The notes: generated by a model from the letters alone, not told the origin. Shown: positions 1-5,609, counted from the first letter of the stretch. The stretch is DNA of 6,440 nt from Methanobacteriota archaeon (GCA_002685315.1 NYXJ01000023.1:1-6440); one strand, 5' to 3'. Program-made: numbers and translations.

Positions 1-166
1 CTACATCAACCATGATTAATCCGCAAAGCGAACCCTTTTTGATTGTTATTGTCAGTATGAGTAGTAAATGCTCACTGATTTTTTCCGTTTTCAGGTAAAT
101 ATATCCATTTAATTTTACAAATCACATTAAGTTGCATTCAAATGAGTCGCCGATTTCTGGCAATAC
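1..166. other. Intergenic region, probable divergent promoter region
   Basis: No convincing gene lies wholly inside this stretch. At its left end the complement of positions 13-11 is an ATG followed by GTT GAT GTA, so a minus-strand gene may start here and leave the window; four codons are too few to identify it. The complement of 42-37 reads TCAAAA, 29 to 24 nt upstream of that ATG, where an archaeal TATA-like element would lie for a leaderless transcript. On the plus strand there is an AT-rich tract (97-118) with a weak 5-bp inverted repeat (GTAAA at 95-99, TTTAC at 114-118), and a TTCAAA box at 137-142. A 12-codon ORF at 142-180 overlaps the next gene's start in another frame and is probably meaningless. 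Confidence 0.4.
137..142 (+). promoter_or_regulatory. TTCAAA box, candidate TATA-like element for the 167-601 gene
   Basis: TTCAAA occupies positions -30 to -25 relative to the ATG at 167, the spacing expected of an archaeal TATA-like element when transcription starts at or next to the start codon. No Shine-Dalgarno sequence precedes the ATG, which agrees with a leaderless message. Related hexamers occur at the same distance before enolase, the tRNA and the 5198 gene. The match is by eye only. Confidence 0.35.
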
Positions 167-601
167 ATGTCAGAGGATGATGCGATAGCCAATCTTCGAG
201 TCCAGGAGTATTTGGATGATGTTTCTAATCTTAATCTTTCAACTTCAAAATCCCAATGGTATAATGTGGATGTAGCGACACTTCTGGTTAATTGTAAAGT
301 AGTGGGTCACGATATTGATGAAGCTACAGGGGCATCATTGATTTTTCTTGAGAAAAGTGTGCTAATGTGTTGCTGTGATTCCGGTAAAATGCATCATTAT
401 CCAAAACATCTTCTACATTGTTTTGTGGACGATAAAAGAGACGGCCATGATAATCCTGATGGAGTGATATTTAAGGCTGAATTATTTTCTATATCTCCTT
501 CCGAAGAACAGCTTTGTTGGGAAGAAGTATGCCATTCTGAAATCCAAGTTCCTAATGTTCAGAATAAAGTATCTCGTTGGTTGAGTTGGCTTAATTCTTA
601 G
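167..601 (+). CDS. Cys/His-rich protein of unknown function upstream of enolase
   Basis: I do not recognise this 144-residue protein. It has no signal peptide and no membrane segment, so it is probably cytosolic. It holds seven cysteines (C43, C68, C69, C70, C85, C117, C122) and seven histidines, with a striking cluster from 68 to 85: three consecutive cysteines, then HHYPKHLLHC. There is no CxxC pair, so it is not an ordinary zinc ribbon; a metal site is possible but only inferred. The N-terminus (1-20) is acidic and likely helical, and the C-terminus (133-144) is tryptophan-rich. The ATG at 167 was chosen because no earlier in-frame start fits and a TTCAAA box sits 30 nt upstream. It ends 47 bp before enolase on the same strand, so the two may be cotranscribed, although enolase has a candidate promoter of its own. 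Base composition matches its neighbours. Confidence 0.6.
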   Translation: MSEDDAIANLRVQEYLDDVSNLNLSTSKSQWYNVDVATLLVNCKVVGHDIDEATGASLIFLEKSVLMCCCDSGKMHHYPKHLLHCFVDDKRDGHDNPDGVIFKAELFSISPSEEQLCWEEVCHSEIQVPNVQNKVSRWLSWLNS

Positions 602-617
602 TTTATCCATCCCAACA

Positions 618-623
618 TTCAGA
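618..623 (+). promoter_or_regulatory. TTCAGA box, candidate TATA-like element for enolase
   Basis: TTCAGA lies at -31 to -26 from the enolase ATG at 649, inside the 47-bp gap after the upstream gene. It differs by one base from the TTCAAA seen before the 167 gene and the tRNA. The 20 nt before the ATG contain no Shine-Dalgarno, so a leaderless transcript is plausible. Weak evidence taken alone. Confidence 0.25.
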
Positions 624-648
624 GACTAATTCCTTTTGGAACTAATTA

Positions 649-1899
649 ATGGGCGGCGTAATCACCGATCTTAAAGCGCGTACAATAATTGATTCCCGGG
701 GAAATCCTACGGTAGAAGTTGATTGTTTTGTAGATGAAATTCTCATGGGCCGTGCAGCAGTTCCTTCTGGAGCAAGTACTGGTAGTCATGAAGCCGTTGA
801 GTTGAGAGATGGTACAAAAGATTGGATGGGTAAAGGAGTAATAGAAGCTGTGAATAATGTCAACAATGAAATTAAAGATTTGTTGATTGGATTAGATGTA
901 TCAAATCAAGAAGAAATTGACGCATCAATGATAACTTTAGATGGTACTAGCAATAAAGGGAGATTGGGAGCTAATGCGATTTTAGGGGCCTCAATGTCAG
1001 TAATACGTGCTGCTGCAAACCAATCTAAAAAACCACTATGGTCTTATATTTCAACTACTAATGAGCGAAACTTGCCTGTTCCATTGATGAATATTCTCAA
1101 TGGAGGTGCACATGCAGCATCAAATGTAGATGTCCAAGAATTCATGGTCGTCCCTCACGGTTTCGATAGTTTCTCTGATGCTTTGCAAGCCGGTACTGAG
1201 ATTTACCATTCATTGAAATCTGTCTTGAAAGATGAAGGCCTACTCGGAGGTGTTGGAGACGAAGGCGGATTCGCACCAAACTTACCTTGTAATGAAGACG
1301 GACTTAGATATTTGATGGGGGCGATAGAAAAAGCCGGGTACTCCCCCGGTTCTGAAATCTCTATCGCTTTAGATGTGGCTGCCCAAGAGTTCTTTGATGG
1401 TGAAAAATATCATATTGATAATAGAGTAATTGACGGCAAAGAATTAGCAGCATTATACTCGTCCTGGTTAGACAACTATCCTATAGTATCGATGGAAGAT
1501 CCATTTGGTGAAGATGACTGGCAATCTTGGCAAGATTTCACGAAATTAGAGAGTCATAGAGTACAAGTTGTGGGTGACGATTTGTATGTTACCAACCCTT
1601 CAAGACTTCAGAGAGGGATTGACGAAGGTGCTTCCAATGCTATATTAATCAAATTAAACCAGATTGGTACCGTTACGGAAACTCTTCAAGTTATTGAAAT
1701 GGCTCGTGAAGCTAATTTTGGAATTATTATTTCACATAGGTCTGGCGAAACATCAGATGATATAATTGCTGATATTTCAGTTGGTACAAATGCAGGGCAG
1801 ATAAAAACAGGGGCACCGGCTAGAAGTGACAGAGCCGCAAAATATAACCAACTTCTTCGAATATCCGAAGAATGCCCAAATTATAGTGACTTATTCTAA
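649..1899 (+). CDS. eno: Enolase (2-phosphoglycerate dehydratase)
   Basis: Enolase interconverts 2-phosphoglycerate and phosphoenolpyruvate in glycolysis and gluconeogenesis; it is cytosolic and Mg-dependent. At 416 residues it is a little shorter than typical bacterial enolases (about 430) but complete at both ends. The N-terminal domain opens with DSRGNPTVEVD (15-25) and carries the mobile substrate loop SGASTG (40-45). In the barrel, VQEFM (162-166) and GDEGG with the catalytic acid E205 are present. The metal ligands are D242 (LDVAA), E283 (MEDPF) and D310 (VGDDL). The catalytic base is K335 (LIKLNQIGT), followed by SHRSGE (362-367) and GQIKTGAPARSDR with K386. All expected active-site residues are therefore seen. 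The sequence resembles bacterial enolases more than thaumarchaeal ones, which is an impression and not an alignment. The last three codons overlap the end of the opposite-strand DHS-like gene. No Shine-Dalgarno precedes the ATG. Confidence 0.98.
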   Translation: MGGVITDLKARTIIDSRGNPTVEVDCFVDEILMGRAAVPSGASTGSHEAVELRDGTKDWMGKGVIEAVNNVNNEIKDLLIGLDVSNQEEIDASMITLDGTSNKGRLGANAILGASMSVIRAAANQSKKPLWSYISTTNERNLPVPLMNILNGGAHAASNVDVQEFMVVPHGFDSFSDALQAGTEIYHSLKSVLKDEGLLGGVGDEGGFAPNLPCNEDGLRYLMGAIEKAGYSPGSEISIALDVAAQEFFDGEKYHIDNRVIDGKELAALYSSWLDNYPIVSMEDPFGEDDWQSWQDFTKLESHRVQVVGDDLYVTNPSRLQRGIDEGASNAILIKLNQIGTVTETLQVIEMAREANFGIIISHRSGETSDDIIADISVGTNAGQIKTGAPARSDRAAKYNQLLRISEECPNYSDLF

Positions 1900-2838
1900 T
1901 GATGCTAGTAGTAACGGTAACACGATAGTAGCATCAGACTCAATTACAAATTGTGGCGTGCCTGTATCTATCTTTTCCCAACTAATTTTCTCGCTGGGAG
2001 GGGCACCAGAATAACCTCCATAGGAAGCACTCGACTCAGAAATTTGAGCGAACCAAGACCAAAGATCAACATCAAGCCCCACATCCTGCCTCAGCATGGG
2101 TACAACACATATTGCAAAATCTCCTGCGATTCCTCCTCCAACTTGTAGTAGACCTGTTGGAGAATCATCTTCTCTATACCAGTCAGCTAACGATTGCATG
2201 GCATGTAATCCACCTAACACTATGTCCGGAGATGGAATTGTACAATCAATAACTCTCGCTGTAAGTATATTTCCTAATGTTGAATCTTCCCAACCTGGAA
2301 CAAATATAGGTAGATTAGCATCTGCTGCCGCTAGTAACCACGAGTCTTTTGGATTAGCATCAAATTCAAGATTTCCATGTAATAATAAATCATATAGGTA
2401 TTCATGAGGGAACCTTCTATCTCCAGCCGCTGCAGCATCCTTCCAAAGCTCCAATAGAGGCTTCTCAATATGCCTAATCGCTTCTTCTTCCGGTATTGCG
2501 ACATCTGTAACTCGATTCAACCCTCTTTTCTGTAATTCTTTGTCATCTTCAGCAGTCCAGTTCCTCCAATCTTTTATCTTTTCATATGAAGATTTTGCAA
2601 CTAAATTGAACAAATCCTCTTCGAGGTTTGCACCTGTACAACAAATTGCATGTATTTTCTGAGATCGTATTGCAGGGGCCAAAGACCTCCCTATCTCTGC
2701 AGTTGACATAGCACCCGCTAATGTAATCATCATCCTACCATCATTTCGTAGAAATTCTTGCAAGGATTTGCTACATTCAGCAAGTGCGCCAGCGTTGAAA
2801 TGTTTGTAATGATATTTAATGAATTTATTGATATCCAT
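1891..2838 (-). CDS. Deoxyhypusine-synthase-like protein, possibly a homospermidine-type synthase
   Basis: This 315-residue protein belongs to the deoxyhypusine synthase fold family: NAD-dependent enzymes that move an aminobutyl group from a polyamine to an acceptor through a lysine imine. Motifs (numbered from the ATG at 2838) are LAGAMSTAEIG (40-50), TGANLEED (68-75), PIFVPGWEDSTLGN (177-190), GGGIAGDF (234-241) and SWEK with the imine lysine K289. E283, matching human E323, is kept. The human catalytic His288 aligns with a phenylalanine (F241) and Asp316 with a tyrosine (Y276). This pattern fits the bacterial DHS-like branch, familiar from Bacteroidetes, more than canonical archaeal or eukaryotic hypusine enzymes, so the acceptor and product are unknown. 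The ATG at 2838 is preferred to a GTG at 2847 because it matches family N-termini and has a weak GTGAT ribosome site just before it. It starts 10 nt after the speD stop and is clearly cotranscribed. Its 3' end overlaps enolase by 9 bp. Confidence 0.9.
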   Translation of the reverse strand: MDINKFIKYHYKHFNAGALAECSKSLQEFLRNDGRMMITLAGAMSTAEIGRSLAPAIRSQKIHAICCTGANLEEDLFNLVAKSSYEKIKDWRNWTAEDDKELQKRGLNRVTDVAIPEEEAIRHIEKPLLELWKDAAAAGDRRFPHEYLYDLLLHGNLEFDANPKDSWLLAAADANLPIFVPGWEDSTLGNILTARVIDCTIPSPDIVLGGLHAMQSLADWYREDDSPTGLLQVGGGIAGDFAICVVPMLRQDVGLDVDLWSWFAQISESSASYGGYSGAPPSEKISWEKIDTGTPQFVIESDATIVLPLLLASLE

Positions 2839-2848
2839 CGCAATCACT

Positions 2849-3316
2849 TTATTGTCTAAATCTTAGAATTTCATCCTTACTAACAATTTTGAGATCTCCA
2901 AACGACTCTACAAGTTTGTTATGGATAATATCGATAATAATGTTTGGATCAGAATCACCACAAGTAAAAGCATCAATTGCTAGTATGCCCTTATCATAGT
3001 AACAATGTGCACTAACATGGCTTTCATCCAACAAAACAACAGCAGCAAATCCTGTAGGGCTTAAAGTCCCATCAAACTCTTCAACATGGGCATGAACTTC
3101 TCTTACTCCTGCAGATTCAACTGCATGCTGCATTAAATTGAGCATCCAGGCCCCATGTCTTCCCACTTCACCAAAATCACAATGTGAATAATCAACACAG
3201 ACTTGTTTTCCATGTGAGTTAGTCATCTTTTCCACCTGTGTTTTACTCAAACTATCAACATACGCCGGTCGCTTACTGTAGTATGTGATGCACTTCCTTT
3301 TTGAAATGTCGGACAT
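2849..3316 (-). CDS. speD: SpeD-family pyruvoyl-dependent decarboxylase (AdoMet decarboxylase homologue)
   Basis: The 155-residue proenzyme should cut itself between E98 and S99 (DESHVSAH), turning S99 into the pyruvoyl cofactor and giving chains of 98 and 57 residues. H104 and C119 (AIDAFTCG) match His68 and Cys83 of the Thermotoga enzyme with exact spacing, so processing should work. Bona fide SpeD makes decarboxylated AdoMet for spermidine synthesis. Here the substrate pocket differs: Thermotoga Phe49, which stacks on adenine, aligns with L85, and the WPE segment after the processing site is replaced by YYD (106-108). A basic extension of about 38 residues precedes the usual fold. Homologues with ornithine or arginine decarboxylase activity are known in this family, so the substrate is open. 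The ATG at 3316 has no Shine-Dalgarno but follows an AT-rich, TATA-like stretch. The gene lies 23 nt after the aminotransferase and 10 nt before the DHS-like gene. Confidence 0.92.
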   Translation of the reverse strand: MSDISKRKCITYYSKRPAYVDSLSKTQVEKMTNSHGKQVCVDYSHCDFGEVGRHGAWMLNLMQHAVESAGVREVHAHVEEFDGTLSPTGFAAVVLLDESHVSAHCYYDKGILAIDAFTCGDSDPNIIIDIIHNKLVESFGDLKIVSKDEILRFRQ

Positions 3317-3338
3317 CCATGTTAATATTAATTATTAA

Positions 3339-3344
3339 TCTAAA
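3339..3344 (-). promoter_or_regulatory. Possible internal TATA-like box for speD
   Basis: The complement of these positions reads TTTAGA, 28 to 23 nt before the speD ATG, in a run that is almost pure A and T (3321-3348). It overlaps the stop codon of the upstream aminotransferase. With no ribosome site before speD, an extra leaderless start here would let the polyamine pair be expressed separately from the aminotransferase. This is inference from base composition and spacing. Confidence 0.25.
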
Positions 3345-4470
3345 TTAACCATTTTTTCAAACGCTTCAAACCCTCAAAGATAACTTCTTCATCTGCCGCA
3401 TAAGAAATTCTCACAAAACCTTCTCCGCCAGTAATTAGAGATGTAGGGATTAATTGAACACCCGCTTTTAGTGCACCATCAGCAAATTCAATATCTGTCA
3501 TCCCCGTCCCAGTAATATCTACAAATGCATAAAACGCACCTTCTAAATTACCAAGTCTCAAACCTGGAATTTCAGATAATCCCTGTTTTATTATCTCTCT
3601 TCTTTTCAAATATTCAGCATTAAATTCTTCTACATAATTGTCACAAGAAAGTGCTACTCTCGCTGCTTCCATCATGAATGTAGGTACATGAGAAGCTGAA
3701 TTGGCTTGTGATTTAATAGCGGCTTTCATAGCATTTTCTGGCCCTGTCAGAAACCCTAATCTCATCCCAGTCATTGCCCAAGATTTAGACCAACCATTGA
3801 TTATCAATGTCCTCTCCTTTCCTCCCGGGCAAGTTGCTGGTGATACATGAGGATAATCAGTCCAATTAAGTCTGGCATATATCTCATCAGAAACTATCCA
3901 CAAATCATTTTCCACAGCAATTTCAACAATCTCAGAAATCTCTTCAGGAGTAAATACTGCTCCAGTAGGATTATTCGGCGAATTCAACAAAATCATAGTA
4001 GTTTTATCTGTAATAGCAGATCTAATGGCGTTAATATCTGGATGGAAGTTGTCTTTTCTTACAGGTACATGTACTGGAACTGCACCGATAAATTCTAACA
4101 TTGGTTCATATGATGCCCAAGATGGCGCTAACAATATAGCTTCATCTCCTGGCATTGTAGTAATCATAAACGAATATAGTAAGGCCTGTTTAGCACCGGG
4201 AGTTATTACAACGTTTTCAGCTTCAGTTTCTATTCCATGTTTGTCGAAAAGATAATCAGCAACAGATTGACATAATTCTATTGAACCAGCGCCTCTAGTA
4301 TACTTTGTATTCCTATCTTTTAATTCTTTAATGGCTGTATTAATTATTTCAGGCGGGGTATCGAATCCTGGCTCCCCAACGGTCCATCTTACTACTTCTG
4401 GTCCAGGTGGTTGCAGATAGGGTGCGAAACCAACTCCTAACCCCTCATAGCGTGACGAAACGTTGGGCAT
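3340..4470 (-). CDS. Class I/II PLP-dependent aminotransferase (aspartate aminotransferase-like)
   Basis: A cytosolic fold-type I transaminase of 376 residues from the ATG at 4470, close to the usual length of about 390. Visible motifs (same numbering): VGEPGFDTP (31-39), TKYTRGAG (55-62) before the small-domain strand, PGAKQAL (91-97) for phosphate binding, NSPNNPTG (163-170), SDEIY with D195 that contacts the pyridine nitrogen, SKSWAMTGMRLG with the PLP lysine K229, and R354 (FVRISYA), the substrate carboxylate arginine. This is the set seen in the prokaryotic aspartate/aromatic aminotransferase branch; the amino acid used cannot be read from sequence. An open frame continues upstream to an ATG at 4497 and a TTG at 4515, but those extra residues (VLVHPLD and similar) do not look like family N-termini, and a TATATC box lies too close to them. 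It leads the unit containing speD and the DHS-like gene; a metabolic link to polyamines is possible but unproven. Confidence 0.93.
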   Translation of the reverse strand: MPNVSSRYEGLGVGFAPYLQPPGPEVVRWTVGEPGFDTPPEIINTAIKELKDRNTKYTRGAGSIELCQSVADYLFDKHGIETEAENVVITPGAKQALLYSFMITTMPGDEAILLAPSWASYEPMLEFIGAVPVHVPVRKDNFHPDINAIRSAITDKTTMILLNSPNNPTGAVFTPEEISEIVEIAVENDLWIVSDEIYARLNWTDYPHVSPATCPGGKERTLIINGWSKSWAMTGMRLGFLTGPENAMKAAIKSQANSASHVPTFMMEAARVALSCDNYVEEFNAEYLKRREIIKQGLSEIPGLRLGNLEGAFYAFVDITGTGMTDIEFADGALKAGVQLIPTSLITGGEGFVRISYAADEEVIFEGLKRLKKWLI

Positions 4471-4500
4471 GATGTCTAGGGGATGCACCAACACCATCAA

Positions 4501-4507
4501 GATATAC
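4501..4507 (-). promoter_or_regulatory. TATA-like box for the aminotransferase-speD-DHS-like unit
   Basis: The complement reads GTATATC, 37 to 31 nt upstream of the chosen ATG at 4470. This would put the transcript start roughly 5-12 nt before the start codon. It supports that ATG over the longer starts at 4497 and 4515, whose coding region would include or abut the box. It shares the 122-bp gap (4471-4592) with the divergent tRNA promoter. Confidence 0.35.
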
Positions 4508-4560
4508 GGTTGCAATCCTCTTTCATATGACAGAATTTTGACACTCTCTTACGAAGAATA

Positions 4561-4566
4561 TTCAAA
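4561..4566 (+). promoter_or_regulatory. TTCAAA box upstream of tRNA-Cys
   Basis: TTCAAA lies 32 to 27 nt before the mature tRNA 5' end, consistent with an archaeal TATA-like element and a short leader trimmed by RNase P. A bacterial reading is also possible: a perfect TTGACA is at 4538-4543 and a GATAAT at 4567-4572, but the 23-bp spacer between them is too long for a standard sigma-70 promoter. I prefer the archaeal reading because the same hexamer recurs elsewhere in the window at the same distance. Confidence 0.3.
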
Positions 4567-4592
4567 GATAATGTCTGTTACGGCTAGTCAAC

Positions 4593-4666
4593 GCATGGGT
4601 GGCAGAGTAGCTATGCAGCGGACTGCAAATCCGCGGACCTGGGTGCAAATCCCGGCCTGTGCTCCA
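4593..4666 (+). tRNA. tRNA-Cys (anticodon GCA), CCA encoded
   Basis: A complete cloverleaf can be drawn. The acceptor stem pairs GCATGGG (4593-4599) with CCTGTGC (4656-4662), including two G-U pairs; the discriminator is U73 (4663), as expected for cysteine, and CCA is encoded at 4664-4666. The D stem GCA (4602-4604) pairs with TGC (4614-4616) and has a G13-A22 mismatch, reminiscent of the 13-22 mismatch in E. coli tRNA-Cys. The anticodon stem GCGGA/TCCGC (4618-4622, 4630-4634) is perfect around loop CTGCAAA, with GCA at 4625-4627. The T stem is CTGGG/CCCGG (4639-4643, 4651-4655). Unusually, the T loop is TGCAAAT, with G at position 55, and the D loop has A at position 18, so the conserved G18-U55 contact is altered at both ends. 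No intron. The gene diverges from the aminotransferase and ends 23 nt before the convergent GNAT stop. Confidence 0.95.
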
Positions 4667-4689
4667 ATTAAATTGCTTTAGCGTATGCT

Positions 4690-5121
4690 TTATCTCCATT
4701 CCATATCATAATGAGGCCCGATATTTTCAATTTCAAAAATATCAGAAACAATTTGAAAACCGCATCTTGCATACATCGGTACTGCTTTGATTCTAGCATT
4801 GCACCATATCCCTGTTTTTTCTTCCTCTGCAATCCTTTGTAACTCATTTACAATCTTAGAACCTATGCCTTTGTTACGATATTCTGAATCTACAGCCATT
4901 CCTCTTATTCTATACTTACAACCCTCTCTAGGATCAACTTGTAGGGTAGAACAACCAACCATCTTTTGATTAACATATGCGCACAGAAATTTCGTCCTAG
5001 AATCATTATCAACCTTAGGATAATGCTCAGTTCCTCTTGGCATACCTATTCTTAAAACTCTAAATCGCAAATCAAGATGGTCTTGATTCATCGAATCTAA
5101 CCAAACTAACCGGCACTCCAT
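4690..5121 (-). CDS. GNAT-family N-acetyltransferase
   Basis: A 143-residue single-domain acyltransferase that should move an acetyl group from acetyl-CoA to an amine; the substrate is unknown. The acetyl-CoA pyrophosphate loop is seen in motif A, MAVDSEYRNKGIGSKIV (75-91), where RNKGIG (82-87) matches R/QxxGxG/A. The preceding strands (KFLCAYVNQKMVGCSTL, 44-60) and the terminal MYARCGFQIVSDIFEIEN (116-133), followed by GPHYDM (135-140), fit the fold. The ending GF...F...PHxxM resembles the ElaA/YjcF-type branch. No signal or membrane segments, so cytosolic. The ATG at 5121 is the only good start; no Shine-Dalgarno is seen. It is a single-gene unit whose end faces the tRNA-Cys gene, so read-through would make RNA antisense to the tRNA. 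No frameshift or missing motif. Confidence 0.9.
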   Translation of the reverse strand: MECRLVWLDSMNQDHLDLRFRVLRIGMPRGTEHYPKVDNDSRTKFLCAYVNQKMVGCSTLQVDPREGCKYRIRGMAVDSEYRNKGIGSKIVNELQRIAEEEKTGIWCNARIKAVPMYARCGFQIVSDIFEIENIGPHYDMEWR

Positions 5122-5167
5122 AATTACGCGAGTTACTATTACATCAAGAACCCATCTTTAGGGTTGG

Positions 5168-5174
5168 TTTGAAA
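5168..5174 (+). promoter_or_regulatory. TTTGAAA box, candidate promoter element of the 5198 gene
   Basis: TTTGAAA sits 30 to 24 nt before the ATG at 5198, and no Shine-Dalgarno precedes that ATG. Its complement contains the same TTCAAA hexamer seen before other genes, but in the opposite orientation, which weakens the match. A 5-bp inverted repeat (AACCC at 5149-5153, GGGTT at 5161-5165) lies immediately upstream in the gap shared with the divergent GNAT gene and could be an operator half-site pair. Confidence 0.25.
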
Positions 5175-5197
5175 TCACTTAACGTCTTGGTACCGAT

Positions 5198-5608
5198 ATG
5201 GTCGAGGAGAAGCCGCCAGACTGGCGAATCTACTTTTTCTCAAGCCTAATTCTTTTAATTAATACAATTTTCATTAAATTTTCTTTCTCTTGGCCCTGGG
5301 ACTCAAAATCTTTCACCCTTGGAGTGATGGGTCTTACTGGATTGATTATGCTGTATATTTCTTGGTACCGATTTACATTCAAAAGACGGGGACTAGTGCC
5401 ATGGCTAGATTTGTGGGAGGATCCTCAGAGTTCTTCAAAGAAATTATTTTTATTTTCATTAATAAGTCTCATTTTGTCTTATATATTAGGACGAGATCAA
5501 CTCTTTTTCCCTGACCCCACATCGTTGATTTTTTCCTTAATTGCTTTACTTACTTTTATTCAAGCAACTTATGTATTTCTAAGCGTTACAATTCTTTCTG
5601 ACGATTGA
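5198..5608 (+). CDS. Small membrane protein of unknown function with four predicted helices
   Basis: I do not recognise this 136-residue protein. Hydrophobic stretches at about 11-29, 39-57, 82-98 and 108-132 predict four membrane helices. The basic segment RFTFKRR (58-64) in the central loop (58-81) suggests by the positive-inside rule that this loop and both termini face the cytoplasm. The N-terminus (MVEEKPPDWR) is short and hydrophilic, with no cleavable signal peptide. The protein is rich in L, I, F and S, has no charged residues inside the helices that would suggest a channel or transporter, and has no known catalytic motif. The ATG at 5198 fits the box 30 nt upstream. It diverges from the GNAT gene and its stop is 1 nt from the rnhA stop on the other strand. 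A partner cannot be inferred from these neighbours. Confidence 0.65.
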   Translation: MVEEKPPDWRIYFFSSLILLINTIFIKFSFSWPWDSKSFTLGVMGLTGLIMLYISWYRFTFKRRGLVPWLDLWEDPQSSSKKLFLFSLISLILSYILGRDQLFFPDPTSLIFSLIALLTFIQATYVFLSVTILSDD

Positions 5609-5609
5609 A

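Noticed and set aside
142..180. A 12-codon ORF overlapping the start of the 167-601 gene, possibly a leader peptide
   Set aside because: Too short, lacks a ribosome site, and its ATG falls only a few bases after the candidate TATA-like box, so it would probably not be in the transcript.
1826..2407. Plus-strand open frames across the end of enolase and through the DHS-like gene
   Set aside because: They lie antisense to, or out of frame with, strongly recognised genes and have no recognisable protein features.
4471..4515. Longer aminotransferase starts at 4497 (ATG) and 4515 (TTG)
   Set aside because: The added residues do not resemble family N-termini, and a TATATC box at 4501-4507 fits transcription starting after those codons.
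4538..4572. Bacterial sigma-70 promoter for the tRNA (TTGACA at 4538, GATAAT at 4567)
   Set aside because: The spacer is 23 bp instead of about 17, and no good -10 element lies at the proper distance.
5185..5372. Direct repeat TCTTGGTACCGAT at 5185-5197 and 5360-5372, the first copy abutting the membrane-protein ATG
   Set aside because: A 13-bp match in a window of this size is not clearly above chance, the second copy is inside coding sequence, and no insertion or duplication boundary is visible.
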